Both the position numbers and the translations under genes were made by a program. From Vibrio sp. 16 (GTDB lineage Bacteria; Pseudomonadota; Gammaproteobacteria; Enterobacterales; Vibrionaceae): a stretch of 64,000 nucleotides of DNA. The stretch spans positions 248,001 to 312,000 of the forward strand of contig NZ_OY808998.1 of NCBI RefSeq assembly GCF_963681195.1, in the 5' to 3' direction. Below, one piece after another: positions 53,198-61,989 of the stretch (its first letter is position 1; the number at the start of each line of letters is the position of its first letter). Under the pieces are notes generated by a model that was not told where the DNA came from, searched no databases, and was given only the letters and a program-made list of their open reading frames with translations.

Positions 53198-53758
53198 TTA
53201 TTGGGGAAGTTCAATGGACGCATTGGCGACATCAAGCCGAGAAAGCTGCGATAAAAACTGAGCAATATTGGCCTTGGCTGAACCTTCATTGGCAATTTTT
53301 AAACGCTGCATACCGTCAAAGGCATCGTCAGTTGATGCTGTAAATGCAGCGGTAATGAGCTCATTAAATAGGACTTTCCCGGAGCTCTTTTCAATCAAGC
53401 GGTATTGAATGGATGACGTAACTGTCATGTCTAGCCCAGCAAGTGGCTGATCGACTTCAACAATGTCAGCAGACAGCGCGTAGACTGAGTTTTCTGTCTC
53501 AGCCAATAGCTGCTGAGACTGTAGCGAGGATTTTAATGCGGTAGAAAAATCATCGCTACCAATTTCTGATTGCAGCAACGGATTGGTCCATTTACCGCCG
53601 GAAACCTTATCTATCGTAACAGAGTTCGTTAAATTCTCATCATATTGGTGATTTACCGCACCATCTACTTTCATGTTTTTTACCTGTGCCGGTAACGCAC
53701 AACCAAAAAGAAGTGCTGCAGAAAGTGTAACGGAAATAGTTTTAAAAAAGTTCATCAT
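53198..53758 (-). CDS. Putative outer-membrane lipoprotein
   Basis: 186 aa with a lipoprotein signal peptide (VTLSAALLFGCALP, lipobox LFGC). The mature part is a single mixed alpha/beta domain, with SSIQYRLIEKSSGKVLFNELI reminiscent of YajG-like lipoproteins, but the assignment is tentative. Aspartate/serine-rich. Not linked to any recognised operon. Confidence 0.75.
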   Translation of the reverse strand: MMNFFKTISVTLSAALLFGCALPAQVKNMKVDGAVNHQYDENLTNSVTIDKVSGGKWTNPLLQSEIGSDDFSTALKSSLQSQQLLAETENSVYALSADIVEVDQPLAGLDMTVTSSIQYRLIEKSSGKVLFNELITAAFTASTDDAFDGMQRLKIANEGSAKANIAQFLSQLSRLDVANASIELPQ

Positions 53759-53893
53759 TTACCTAATAGCTAACGTTCATTGTCGCCCCAATTGCACACT
53801 TGCTTAGGAGTCACAATGCCTTGATTGAAAAATTTAAAAATTACGTAATGAAGGAGGCCACGAAGCTTTCAATTGGAGTAGACAATCAAATAC

Positions 53894-54358
53894 TCATTGC
53901 TTTTCGGTTGGGCATTCGCCGTCAACCTTCGGGATCTCAATGCCGTTCAAGCCGATTCGAGCGCCACAATCAAATACGCCACCAGAGCACTGCCCTCCCT
54001 CGTCTTTGAAGACGAGCATGTTCCCTTTACGTGAGACGCTCAGCTCACAAAAGAAATCGTATTCTTCATCACTTTCTCGATAGACTAGCACGTCCTCCTC
54101 ACGCGTCATTTTGAGCGGGCCAGCCGCGTCTTCCGATGTTGAGCCTATCGAGCACACATGGAAGTTGGCACCAAAAAGTGTCCCTTCAACGAAGTAGTCT
54201 TCTGCCACTCGAGTAACGAGCATGTATGAGGTTCTCTCTTCAGTTTCACCAGTGACTGCACTGGCAATATCATCTTTGATGAGGTAGCAGCCTTCAAACT
54301 CAGACGCATATAACGTTGATGAACATAATAAAACTAAGAATAGCAATCGCTTTAACAT
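53894..54358 (-). CDS. Hypothetical secreted cysteine-containing protein
   Basis: 154 aa with a cleavable signal peptide (LLFLVLLCSSTLYAS). Mature part is acidic, with six cysteines (GCYLI, HVCSI, FFCEL, QCSGG, DCGA and GECP), probably disulfide-bonded in the periplasm. Not recognised. 24 bases separate it from the next minus-strand gene upstream, suggesting co-transcription. Confidence 0.7.
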   Translation of the reverse strand: MLKRLLFLVLLCSSTLYASEFEGCYLIKDDIASAVTGETEERTSYMLVTRVAEDYFVEGTLFGANFHVCSIGSTSEDAAGPLKMTREEDVLVYRESDEEYDFFCELSVSRKGNMLVFKDEGGQCSGGVFDCGARIGLNGIEIPKVDGECPTEKQ

Positions 54359-54382
54359 AGCGCTCCTCGTTGAATAGATCGT

Positions 54383-54760
54383 CTACACATCGTCATTGGA
54401 GTAAATTGATATGGTTATCGCACCACCGATTTCAGCAAGCTTTGTTACAGACTCTTGCGTAAGACTCGATTGAAAAGCCTTCGAGCTACCTGCAGCTTCA
54501 AAACCAACATCAAACACACGTTTGCTCGCACTATCCCATAGCTTTCTTAAGTGCTGAGGTAAGCGATTAACGAGCTGGTAGTATTGATTGACTATCGCGT
54601 CCTCAGAGGTTTCGCAGGTTTCGAAACTGCCAAACCACATATCGGCAACCTTCTCCACACGAAACACCATCACTTGATCTCCCCAATGTTCCACGAGAGG
54701 TCGAATATCTCGAGAAGACTCGATATCTAGGTCAATATTCAAAAAGTGAGTTTCATGCAT
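54383..54760 (-). CDS. Hypothetical protein
   Basis: 125 aa, soluble, no signal peptide. It has the feel of an immunity-like or DUF4279-like small alpha/beta protein (NIDLDIESSRDIRPLVEHWG; ITISIYSNDDV), but I cannot assign a family. It lies just upstream (transcriptionally) of the secreted cysteine protein; the pair may be an effector/immunity-style unit or simply co-transcribed. Confidence 0.6.
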   Translation of the reverse strand: MHETHFLNIDLDIESSRDIRPLVEHWGDQVMVFRVEKVADMWFGSFETCETSEDAIVNQYYQLVNRLPQHLRKLWDSASKRVFDVGFEAAGSSKAFQSSLTQESVTKLAEIGGAITISIYSNDDV

Positions 54761-54861
54761 CGTTGTGCACCCGATTTAGCTGATGCCGGGATTATATAAT
54801 CGAACAGCCACGGAGGTGGGATAGGCTTACAGGCGCTTACGTTTTAACCTGTTGTGATGAT

Positions 54862-55548
54862 TTAGATAAGCCAGTCGAATGATCGATTTAAAAATTGTCC
54901 AACGTTTTGTTTTACTATTTCACCATGTGACATGACTAGAGTTTGGGGCTTCCACGCAAGCAGTCGCTCAAGATGGAGACGAGCGTCTTCTTTCCCAAAC
55001 ATAAAACTCAAACGCCAGTCTAAGGGCGTTTTTCCGTTTGGAGCCAATATGCCGACACCTCGCGCAACCAGTCTCTGCCAATAGTTAAAATCCTCTCCTG
55101 AGAAATTTTCAACCAAGTCCGTGACAATCAAGGTTCTCGAAGTGACATGGAAAAACACGCACTCTTCCATAACAGGCGATCCAGAAAACAACTCTTGTTC
55201 AATTTCCCCTGCCCAAAGCGCTTCTGTCGAAGAGTTCAGCGATCCTTCGAAGGTAAGATCTGAGCGCTTTTTTATGACCTCATCGGTTCCAAATAACAAC
55301 GCTTGAGGGTAAGCACTCAACCAGTCAGAGATAAAGAGATGATGTAAATGGTTGGGCGCAATCAGATACTTTACTTCCCCAAGTTGTGCTATTTGCTCGC
55401 TTAACGCTGGTGACATTTTGATCGGACTATGAATCCAAAGCTCGCCAGTTGCCAAACGAATGACGGTCATCCTTGTTTTGAAAGGAAAACCCAAGAAGGA
55501 TACGGTCGTGCCGTCATATATCCAAATGTTCTCAGCTAATTGTTTCAT
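54862..55548 (-). CDS. DUF4336 domain protein
   Basis: 228 aa. DUF4336 is related to the metallo-beta-lactamase fold. Seen here: GELWIHSPIKMS, LIAPNHLHHLFISDWLSAYP (histidine-rich, replacing the HxHxDH motif), and VMSHGEIV. Biochemical role unknown. SD not strong. Confidence 0.8.
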   Translation of the reverse strand: MKQLAENIWIYDGTTVSFLGFPFKTRMTVIRLATGELWIHSPIKMSPALSEQIAQLGEVKYLIAPNHLHHLFISDWLSAYPQALLFGTDEVIKKRSDLTFEGSLNSSTEALWAGEIEQELFSGSPVMEECVFFHVTSRTLIVTDLVENFSGEDFNYWQRLVARGVGILAPNGKTPLDWRLSFMFGKEDARLHLERLLAWKPQTLVMSHGEIVKQNVGQFLNRSFDWLI

Positions 55549-55669
55549 TCATGTGCCTGCTTTAACCCTAGTTTGTGACCTGAAATCGAGTTTTGCAGAC
55601 CACTCAAACGTGGGAGTATTACTCCCACTATCAAAACTTCGCTCATTTAAACTCCAAGATGACGCATGT

Positions 55670-56023
55670 TCAGCTTTCAACGATGATTGTAAAACCGCCA
55701 TAGATAATACGTTTTCCATCAAAAGGCATGGGGTTGTGTTCTGGACTCATTCTTGGGTCTTTGGTGATCCTCTCCCATGCTTCGTCTCGTCGACTTCGTG
55801 ATGGCCAGATAACCCATGAGAAGACAACGACTTCATCGGGTTTTCGGTCAACTGCCATAGGAAAAGACGTTACTTCACCCTCAGGCACGTCATCTTCCCA
55901 CGCTTCAACCACTTGCAGCGCTCCGTACTCCTTGAACATTTGTGCAGCGATCTCGGCATGCACTATGTATTTTTGCTTGTTTCCCTTCGGCACCGCCGCA
56001 ATAAATCCATCGACATAAGACAT
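55670..56023 (-). CDS. DUF1428 family protein
   Basis: 117 aa, matches the small alpha/beta-barrel-like DUF1428 family: MSYVDGFIAAVPKGNK, AWEDDVPEGEVTSFPMAV, VFSWVIWPSRSRRDEAW and MPFDGKRIIYGGF. Cytoplasmic, function unknown. SD AGGAGAAATTAATC is good. Confidence 0.88.
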   Translation of the reverse strand: MSYVDGFIAAVPKGNKQKYIVHAEIAAQMFKEYGALQVVEAWEDDVPEGEVTSFPMAVDRKPDEVVVFSWVIWPSRSRRDEAWERITKDPRMSPEHNPMPFDGKRIIYGGFTIIVES

Positions 56024-56140
56024 GATTAATTTCTCCTAGATTATGAAATATAACCATAGCCCAACCTTACGATGCCGTGTATATCAGTTAGCGCCTAATA
56101 TCACACGGGTCAGTTTTGCAAAATACTTGGCAAGTAGCTT

Positions 56141-56986
56141 TTATATGATTCGCCTTTCAAGATAGTGGCTAATCGACTGTTGAGCTTGAAACAATGAGCT
56201 TATGGGCACATTAAGGTTAAGTTTTTCGATTTCTAACGCCGAGGATCCATTGTTGGTTTCAAACTGCGCCCAACTGACCTCTTCAACACTTCGTATTGCT
56301 TGAAATATCAATAGAAGATTGGCGAACTCTTTTGGAGAGTAACCTTTCGGCTCAGCAATAAAATGTTGTCTTGCAGTCGTCTGTTGTTGAGCAAGCAGCA
56401 AATAGAATCGTGCAACGTCGTCGACGTGGACATATTGATTGTGGCCCACTGAGGGAATTGCAACCTGTATGGATTGGTTAGCCCATGATTGCACAATACG
56501 TTGCAGTTGACAGTTTTCACCACCATAGACCAGGCTCGGGCAGTAAACGATGTGCCATTGTTTTTGGATGGCATCGTTTATCGTTCGGACGTCCGGTTCC
56601 ACTACCTTGAGTGGCTGCAACCGAAAGTGCAGTAGGTCATCGCTTGTTGCGTGGCCAAACAGCCAGACACCTGAGGTATGAATTTTTGTCGCGTTATTCG
56701 CAGCAAACGTGTCCAACGTTTGTAATAGTTTGAACTCTATCTGTGCAATGTCTTCTGGCGAAAACTCTAACCAATGTGGACGTGCGCAATTGACTATGAC
56801 ATCAAAACAACTGACAAGCTCAGACGCGTTTACTTCTCTACCACTTACGTAGCAAGCTATCTGACCGCTTCGATTGTAAGTGAACACATTATAGCCGCTA
56901 TAAAGAAAACCCTCGCCGACGTGACGACCAATATAGCCCGTCGCCCCAGCAATGAGCACGCTCTTGGTTCTAGGTACCGCTTCCAT
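56141..56986 (-). CDS. NAD-dependent epimerase/dehydratase-like (extended SDR)
   Basis: 281 aa. N-terminal nucleotide-binding loop GATGYIGRHVGEG, and VNCARPHW. The Tyr-x3-Lys pair typical of extended SDRs is not evident in the HTSGVWLFGHAT region, so catalysis may be atypical, resembling NmrA-like or SDR regulatory members. The substrate is unknown. Confidence 0.8.
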   Translation of the reverse strand: MEAVPRTKSVLIAGATGYIGRHVGEGFLYSGYNVFTYNRSGQIACYVSGREVNASELVSCFDVIVNCARPHWLEFSPEDIAQIEFKLLQTLDTFAANNATKIHTSGVWLFGHATSDDLLHFRLQPLKVVEPDVRTINDAIQKQWHIVYCPSLVYGGENCQLQRIVQSWANQSIQVAIPSVGHNQYVHVDDVARFYLLLAQQQTTARQHFIAEPKGYSPKEFANLLLIFQAIRSVEEVSWAQFETNNGSSALEIEKLNLNVPISSLFQAQQSISHYLERRII

Positions 56987-57057
56987 GGTTTATTGCCTGT
57001 ATAGGTGATTGTTGGTGCAAGATTACTCGCCAAATCTCTGTATAAATGGCATGCTAA

Positions 57058-57681
57058 TTACAGTGACAACTCAACACCTTTTGAAAGTAGTGCTAGCTCA
57101 CATTGATGCGCATTTTCGAACTGAATTCCCTGAATGCCAACGGACTCTGCTCCTTCAACGTTATGTGCCATATCGTCAATAAACACCGTTTCAGAAGCTT
57201 CTAAATCATAGTGAGAGAGCAGCGACTGATAAATCTCAGGCTGAGGCTTTAATAAGGCAAGATCCGCTGAAACGATAGCACCATCAAACAGTGGCCAAAA
57301 ATCATACGTTTCTTTAAGGTGAGCAACAATTTCGTGGACATTATCAGTCAAAGCAAACACGCGGTAACCTGCGGATTTACAACATTGAATCAGCTCAACC
57401 GAGCCATGAATCAGTATTTGCGTGCGCTTGACATAATAGAACAATCTCTCACACTCTAACTCTGTAAAACCCAATAATGCTTGATACTGCGCCTTTGCCT
57501 CACTCTCAGTTAATAGACCTTTATTTAAGTCTAACCACGTCGGCGATTGAAATATCAGCCTCGCTTTCTCTTCCAACGAATCGATATTTCCAAAAGTGAG
57601 CCTAACTATTTCTAGCGGAGACCACCGCACCACAACGTTGCCGATATCAAACACAATATTTTTTATCTTACTCGCTGTCAT
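57058..57681 (-). CDS. HAD-superfamily hydrolase (YihX-like)
   Basis: 207 aa. Motif I VFDIGNVVVRWSP, motif II FALTDN, motif III LLKPQPEIYQSLL and motif IV VFIDDMAHNVEGA. Resembles alpha-glucose-1-phosphatase YihX. Last recognisable core gene before the integron array begins. Confidence 0.9.
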   Translation of the reverse strand: MTASKIKNIVFDIGNVVVRWSPLEIVRLTFGNIDSLEEKARLIFQSPTWLDLNKGLLTESEAKAQYQALLGFTELECERLFYYVKRTQILIHGSVELIQCCKSAGYRVFALTDNVHEIVAHLKETYDFWPLFDGAIVSADLALLKPQPEIYQSLLSHYDLEASETVFIDDMAHNVEGAESVGIQGIQFENAHQCELALLSKGVELSL

Positions 57682-58241
57682 TACCCTCTCCTTTCAGCCT
57701 CACTTCACAATAAACACTTAAAACGATAAACTCATCCGATATCGCTTGCCGAGAGGCAATCTTCAACGTTCATAAATTCGTCCTACAATTTTGCGATTGT
57801 AAAAAACCTCGATGTATTTGAAGTTTCCCGCCAGTGTTTAAGTTGTTTTGAGAGCAGATTACCCGAAACCAAATAAGCAACCAAACACCTACCGACTTTT
57901 TGTGATACAAGAACCACAAATATCACTATGTTTCTGCCAAGGTACCAACGAGCACGAAATGCAGACCTCTAGCAACAAAGAAGGTTTTGAACCCGAGAAA
58001 CCCAAAGCTGCAAACTAATGGCAAATTCGAAAACTTCAGTGGACTTGCCCTCGCCACGCTTGAGCCAGTGAAACTCGCCACTAACCGACTCCAAAAACCA
58101 ATAAGACAACCCAGGAACATTGGCATGTTTTACGGCTGGTGGGTTCAAGAATTTGAGCCTACAATCTTGAATTGCCGACTTAGAAAAACGAATGCTCAAA
58201 GAGACCTCAGAAAATGAGAACAAAGAACTTTTCTGCCCGCC
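57682..58241. other. Distal end of the integron array, non-coding or decayed cassette DNA
   Basis: 560 bases with no credible gene. 57793-57823 matches the transposase tail of the IS at 59726-59756 at 29 of 31 positions, so a fragment of an IS3-type element lies here. The rest, 57840-58241, is bounded on the right by an attC but has no recognisable attC on the left. It probably represents a gene-less terminal cassette or junction DNA. Confidence 0.55.
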
Positions 58242-58371
58242 GCCTAACGCCGCATTAAGGTGTGAGAAACGCAGACCACCGAACCTAAACCATACAACCT
58301 TAAACACAAAACCCAACGACGGGATGAAAAATACCATGCGTTGGGAATCTGTCTTAAACGCTTTGTTAGGC
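58242..58371 (-). repeat. attC site 1 (VCR-like)
   Basis: About 130 bases. It starts GCCTAAC and ends GTTAGGC on the plus strand (inverse core and core sites) with a long imperfect dyad between. Belongs to the Tim44-like cassette gene, whose TAA stop lies inside the core site. Minus-strand orientation. Confidence 0.93.
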
Positions 58372-59100
58372 TCTCAGATCACTTACAACTGTAGTTTCAA
58401 TCTTGGGTAAATACTTGGCTTCTTTGGCATAATCTACGGACATCGAACTACTTTCAATGTTAGAGACTTTCCAAACACCATCAATCAAGGTCAAAGTCCA
58501 TATTGTTTCAACATCTTTGAACTTTTTGCTCCCTTCGACTATTTCGCCTGTCTCTTTAACTTTCAGGTAATCTTGAGTTTCACCGGTAATTGCAACCACG
58601 ACTATAGAGCCTTCATGTTCTGCAGATTGATTCCTATGAACAAATAGTAGCGGTTTAATTTGGGACAAATGAGTTACCTTGCAAACATTAACTAACCCTT
58701 GTTTTTTCCAATTTTCAAGATGCACTTGTTGCTGATTTTGCCAATACCAATCTGTCATCCAGTCAGAAACAGTCGATAAGTCTTCACTCTCCCAACCTGA
58801 ATGCACTCGATAAAAACAATCCTTGGCTCTTTCTTGTACTTTTAACCACTCAAACAATTCACTGTAGCCAGCCATAAATCTTAGATCTTTTCTAGCGCGT
58901 CTCTCAGCTAATTTCTCCTTGCAAAGGTAGTAAACTATCCAGGGTGAAAAAAAGGTCAGTATACATAGCATTATTACCTTTCCCCAGAAAGTCTCAGATA
59001 ATGCGCTTGCAATTACCCCTCCAGGACCAGCAAATGCGGGGTCCGCAACTACTAAACATGTAACAGAAATTGCCGACAAATAAATCACTAATTTACTCAT
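58366..59100 (-). CDS. Cassette gene: Tim44-like membrane protein
   Basis: 244 aa from the ATG at 59100, with AAGGAGG before it; the open frame extends into attC2 but that is spurious. A signal or TM helix (LSAISVTCLVVADPAFAG) and a second TM (GKVIMLCILTFFSPWIVYYL) precede a Tim44/YchN-like soluble domain: FYRVHSGWESEDLSTVSDWM, KQGLVNVCKVTHLSQIKPL and IWTLTLIDGVWKVSNIES. Tim44-like domains bind lipids or proteins at membranes. Function in bacteria unknown. Its stop TAA lies in attC1. Confidence 0.75.
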   Translation of the reverse strand: MSKLVIYLSAISVTCLVVADPAFAGPGGVIASALSETFWGKVIMLCILTFFSPWIVYYLCKEKLAERRARKDLRFMAGYSELFEWLKVQERAKDCFYRVHSGWESEDLSTVSDWMTDWYWQNQQQVHLENWKKQGLVNVCKVTHLSQIKPLLFVHRNQSAEHEGSIVVVAITGETQDYLKVKETGEIVEGSKKFKDVETIWTLTLIDGVWKVSNIESSSMSVDYAKEAKYLPKIETTVVSDLRA

Positions 59101-59124
59101 TAAACCTCCTTGTATACGATTTGA

Positions 59125-59252
59125 GCCTAACGCAACGTTAAGTGATGAACAACGCCAACCACCAAACCTAAACCATTGTTCTTTTGACACTAAATCTGAC
59201 TGGAACTGAAACCGCCAAGCGCTGTGAATCCACCTTAAACGCATTGTTAGGT
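59125..59252 (-). repeat. attC site 2 (VCR-like)
   Basis: GCCTAAC at 59125 and GTTAGGT at 59246-59252 flank a 128-bp imperfect palindrome. Closest in sequence to attC5. Belongs to the TM2-domain cassette. Confidence 0.93.
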
Positions 59253-59268
59253 ATATTGCTGGTAAGTA

Positions 59269-59595
59269 CTAGTTGCTATGAATCAAACTTAATGGTCTCC
59301 CTTTAGAATCAGTGAAATTGTTGCAAACTCCTATCCTAATGGTGTCTACAATCCACCAAATACCAAACCCACCACCAGTCAAAAACATCAATATACCTGT
59401 ACCAATTTTTCCATATACAAATCTGTGTATGCCTAACCAACCTAAAAGTAAACAGACAAAGAAGGCTACCACACCATCTGAACTTCGACGCGTAGTAGCT
59501 CTGGTGGGAATAAACTCTTGTTTATATTTACAAGCACCACATACATTCACGGTCTCCGGCATCTCCTGACCACAATTTCGACAAAAAACATTCAT
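59269..59595 (-). CDS. Cassette gene: zinc-ribbon plus TM2-domain protein
   Basis: 108 aa. N-terminal zinc ribbon CRNCGQEMPETVNVCGACKY, then the TM2 pair of helices (VVAFFVCLLLGWLGIHRFVYGK; GILMFLTGGGFGIWWIVDTI) with the diagnostic GxxGxHRFY-type turn. TM2 proteins are small membrane proteins of unknown function. The SD is AAGGAT. The IS3 element is inserted upstream of it, between its promoter side and attC3. Confidence 0.85.
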   Translation of the reverse strand: MNVFCRNCGQEMPETVNVCGACKYKQEFIPTRATTRRSSDGVVAFFVCLLLGWLGIHRFVYGKIGTGILMFLTGGGFGIWWIVDTIRIGVCNNFTDSKGRPLSLIHSN

Positions 59596-59668
59596 ATATC
59601 ACTAATTATCCTTAAAATAATTGTTCTTCCGTATACTGGTGTACCCACAAAAAGTAGACAGTACATAA

Positions 59669-60452
59669 CTACATACTTTCGTACTCAACTGGGCTGACAT
59701 GCCCCAACGCTGAGTGTCTTCTTCAGCGATTGTAAAATACCTCGATGTATTCGAAGATGCCCATTCGGGCTTCTTCGACAGTTTGGTAGTCTTCTGCGTA
59801 TATCAGTTCGACTTTCAGTCGACTGTAGAACGACTCCATCACCGCATTATCCCAACAGTTGCCCTGTCGACTCATGCTCGGCACACCTCCATGCTTGCGC
59901 ATGAAGTCTTGATATTAATATGCTCTGTATTGTACACCACGGTCCGAGTGGATAATGACGCCCTTAGGCGGCTTACGTGACTCAAACGCCATTTTTAGGG
60001 CATTGGTGATGAGCTCGACGGTCATCGTTGTCCCTAGCGAGCAACCCACGATGCGCCTTGAATGCAGGTCCATCACCGTCGCCAAGAAGAGCCAGCGGCT
60101 CTTCACCCAGATATACGTGATGTCCGTAACCCACTTCTGATTTGGCGTCTTAGACTCAAAGTCTCTTCGCAGTAAATTGTCGGCAACAGTCGTCATCGTA
60201 GCCACATCCTTGCTGTATTTAAACCCTTGCCATTACGTGCCCTGATACCTTTTTCTTTCATGATATCAGCCACATAATTCACGCAGCAGGAATAGCCAGC
60301 TTCATTTAGCTCTTCGGCTATTCGCACTGAACCGTAACGAGCTCGGTATTGGGCATAGATACACAAGACGTGCTGTTCAAAGCGCTCTCGCCGACATAGC
60401 TTTCAATAAACTCGTACTTCACTCTTGCTGCTTCGCGAAGTACGCCGAGACC
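59669..60452 (-). pseudogene. IS3 transposase orfB, inactivated
   Basis: DDE-transposase fragments are readable in different frames: YCARYGSVRIAEELNEAGYS-like around 60300, KTPNQKWVTDITYIWVKS (60150), [23 protein letters not shown], and HSALGHVSPVEYES at the end. Lesions: a frameshift around 60395, another near 60210, an in-frame TAA at 59915-59917 and a TGA near 59722. It cannot make a full transposase. Confidence 0.9.
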
Positions 60453-60727
60453 TTTTTTAGGAATTCCATTTCATCTTTGAGTCGCTTGTTCTCGCGCCTT
60501 AGCACTCGAAGCTCTTCGGACTCTTTCTTCGAATAATCGACACCATCTAAGGTGTTAAACTGTTTATCAGATAGGCGTGTGAACTGGCGCTTCCAGTTCC
60601 GGATCTGCTGGGCACTGATGCCCAGCTCCTTGGCAACGGAGACGGCTGTTCGGCCAGGAAGACTGGCCAAGCGGACTGCTTCTTTTCGGAACTCTTCGGT
60701 GTACGCTGGATTACGATGTTTAGCCAT
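60419..60727 (-). CDS. IS3-family transposase OrfA
   Basis: 102 aa helix-turn-helix protein (FRKEAVRLASLPGRTAVSVA; GISAQQIRNWKRQF) with a leucine-zipper-like tail. The slippery heptamer AAAAAAG (complement at 60452-60458) should allow the -1 shift into orfB. OrfA is intact although orfB is broken. Confidence 0.92.
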   Translation of the reverse strand: MAKHRNPAYTEEFRKEAVRLASLPGRTAVSVAKELGISAQQIRNWKRQFTRLSDKQFNTLDGVDYSKKESEELRVLRRENKRLKDEMEFLKKVSAYFAKQQE

Positions 60728-60796
60728 AAATCACCTCTCAATTAGACCCTAGATCTAACTCAGTAAAGTGTCTACTAAACGTGGGGGTACTCGGAG

Positions 60797-60925
60797 GCAT
60801 AACGCCGCATTAAGGTGTGAGCAACGCTACCACCTAACCTAAACCATGCCACCGTAAACACAAAACCCAACGATAGAATGAAAAATGCCAAGCGTTGGGA
60901 ATCACTCTTAAATGCTTTGTTATGA
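60797..60925 (-). repeat. attC site 3 (VCR-like)
   Basis: GCATAAC at 60797 and GTTATGA at 60919-60925 with internal dyads. Closely resembles attC1. It begins 5 bases from the IS end, so the IS landed right at the cassette boundary. The stop codon of the following gene lies in its core site. Confidence 0.9.
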
Positions 60926-61777
60926 AACTTTGTCAAAGTTGTATCGGCGAAGCACAACGTAATCCAAACTACCACACCAAATTACTGGTTTTCCTGTTGT
61001 TGCATAGTAGCAATCACCAATGATAAGCGCATGACAACCCTCTAATTGGTCTAACGACTTATCTACCTTAAAGTAAGCTCGGAACTCTTCTGTGATATCA
61101 GGATTGATTGAAACACTTAAGCCATCGGTGCGATTACCTGCGTTTAACCAAAGCCTACCATCTGCAGTAAAGCCAGCGTCACTGATAAAGCCCCAATAAA
61201 CTCGACTTAGCCCGTTGTACCCTTCGTGGACATCTTTAAAGTTTACAAATAACTCGTTCGCTTTTTCTGGTAAACCCTGAATGGGAGCATTAGGTATTGT
61301 TACTTTAGAATCAGATGTATAGAGCTTGTCGGAACGAACTAGCTTATATAATGTGTTTTTAAGCGTTAGATGTGCAGGGTAATCTTTACCACCACCATTT
61401 TTAACCTCTTTTCCTGATCTTCGCTCTCCCACAGGAGTGTCCGGTTTCGGTGCTGGGGTTTGAACATCCACTTCATAGTTTTTATCTAAGCCAAGATCCA
61501 AAACTATGCCTGAGTCTGGATTAGCCGCAGGCTGTCCATCGCCTCCATCGCCATCATCAACGACTTCATAATTTGTCGCATATGTGCAATCTTCAGAATG
61601 ATGGGCACAGAAATGGGGAACTTTGTTCCCATAACTAGATTTTCTAAACCAAGCATCGCCTTTACAAGAAGTACATTGCAGATTTCGGCGCATAGTTACT
61701 ATAGCTTTTTCACCTAACGCCCAAAATTCATCTGCGTACCATTCTTTTCCATCAATAGTACAAAAAGCAATATCCAT
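60920..61777 (-). CDS. Cassette gene: hypothetical with CoiA-like zinc-binding N-terminus
   Basis: 285 aa. The N-terminal 60 residues carry a CTSC...HFCAHHSEDC zinc-ribbon-like pattern (CTSCKGDAWFRKSSYGNKVP, then HFCAHHSEDC) reminiscent of CoiA-type competence proteins, followed by a low-complexity Asp/Pro linker (DDGDGGDGQPAANPDSG) and an alpha/beta C-terminal domain. Function not assigned. Stop lies in attC3. Confidence 0.65.
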   Translation of the reverse strand: MDIAFCTIDGKEWYADEFWALGEKAIVTMRRNLQCTSCKGDAWFRKSSYGNKVPHFCAHHSEDCTYATNYEVVDDGDGGDGQPAANPDSGIVLDLGLDKNYEVDVQTPAPKPDTPVGERRSGKEVKNGGGKDYPAHLTLKNTLYKLVRSDKLYTSDSKVTIPNAPIQGLPEKANELFVNFKDVHEGYNGLSRVYWGFISDAGFTADGRLWLNAGNRTDGLSVSINPDITEEFRAYFKVDKSLDQLEGCHALIIGDCYYATTGKPVIWCGSLDYVVLRRYNFDKVS

Positions 61778-61822
61778 TGTTATTACCTCTTAATTATTTT
61801 CGACCTAGCCAAATTGGAAGTT

Positions 61823-61948
61823 TCATAACGCCCTGTTAAGGTGTGAGCAACGCAATACCGAAGCTCCCGCATACCACCTTAAGCACAAAAACCAACGCAT
61901 AGTAAAAATGCCACGTGTTGCGAATCACTCTTAAACAGATTGTTAGGC
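61823..61948 (-). repeat. attC site 4 (VCR-like)
   Basis: 126 bp from TCATAAC to GTTAGGC (61942-61948). Nearly identical in its 5' half to the partial attC7 at 63923. Confidence 0.92.
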
Positions 61949-61989
61949 AGTTTCCCCAAGTACTACTTTACTGACAAAACCGTCGGTAC

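Larger units (their letters stand above)
59640..60791 (-). mobile_element. IS3-family insertion sequence, decayed
   Basis: About 1,152 bp, bounded by imperfect inverted repeats (TGTACCCAC-AAAAAGTAGACA at the left, AGTACCCCCACGTTTAGTAGACA reading in from the right). Inside are orfA (intact) and orfB (frameshifts and stops). No target duplication is obvious. It sits in the cassette between the TM2 gene and attC3. Confidence 0.9.

Noticed and set aside
57969..58337. Minus-strand ORF of 122 codons at the array end
   Set aside because: It runs through attC1 and resembles the spurious ORFs common in VCR DNA.
59101..59244. Longer N-terminus of the Tim44-like cassette gene
   Set aside because: It lies in attC2, while the ATG at 59100 has a perfect SD.
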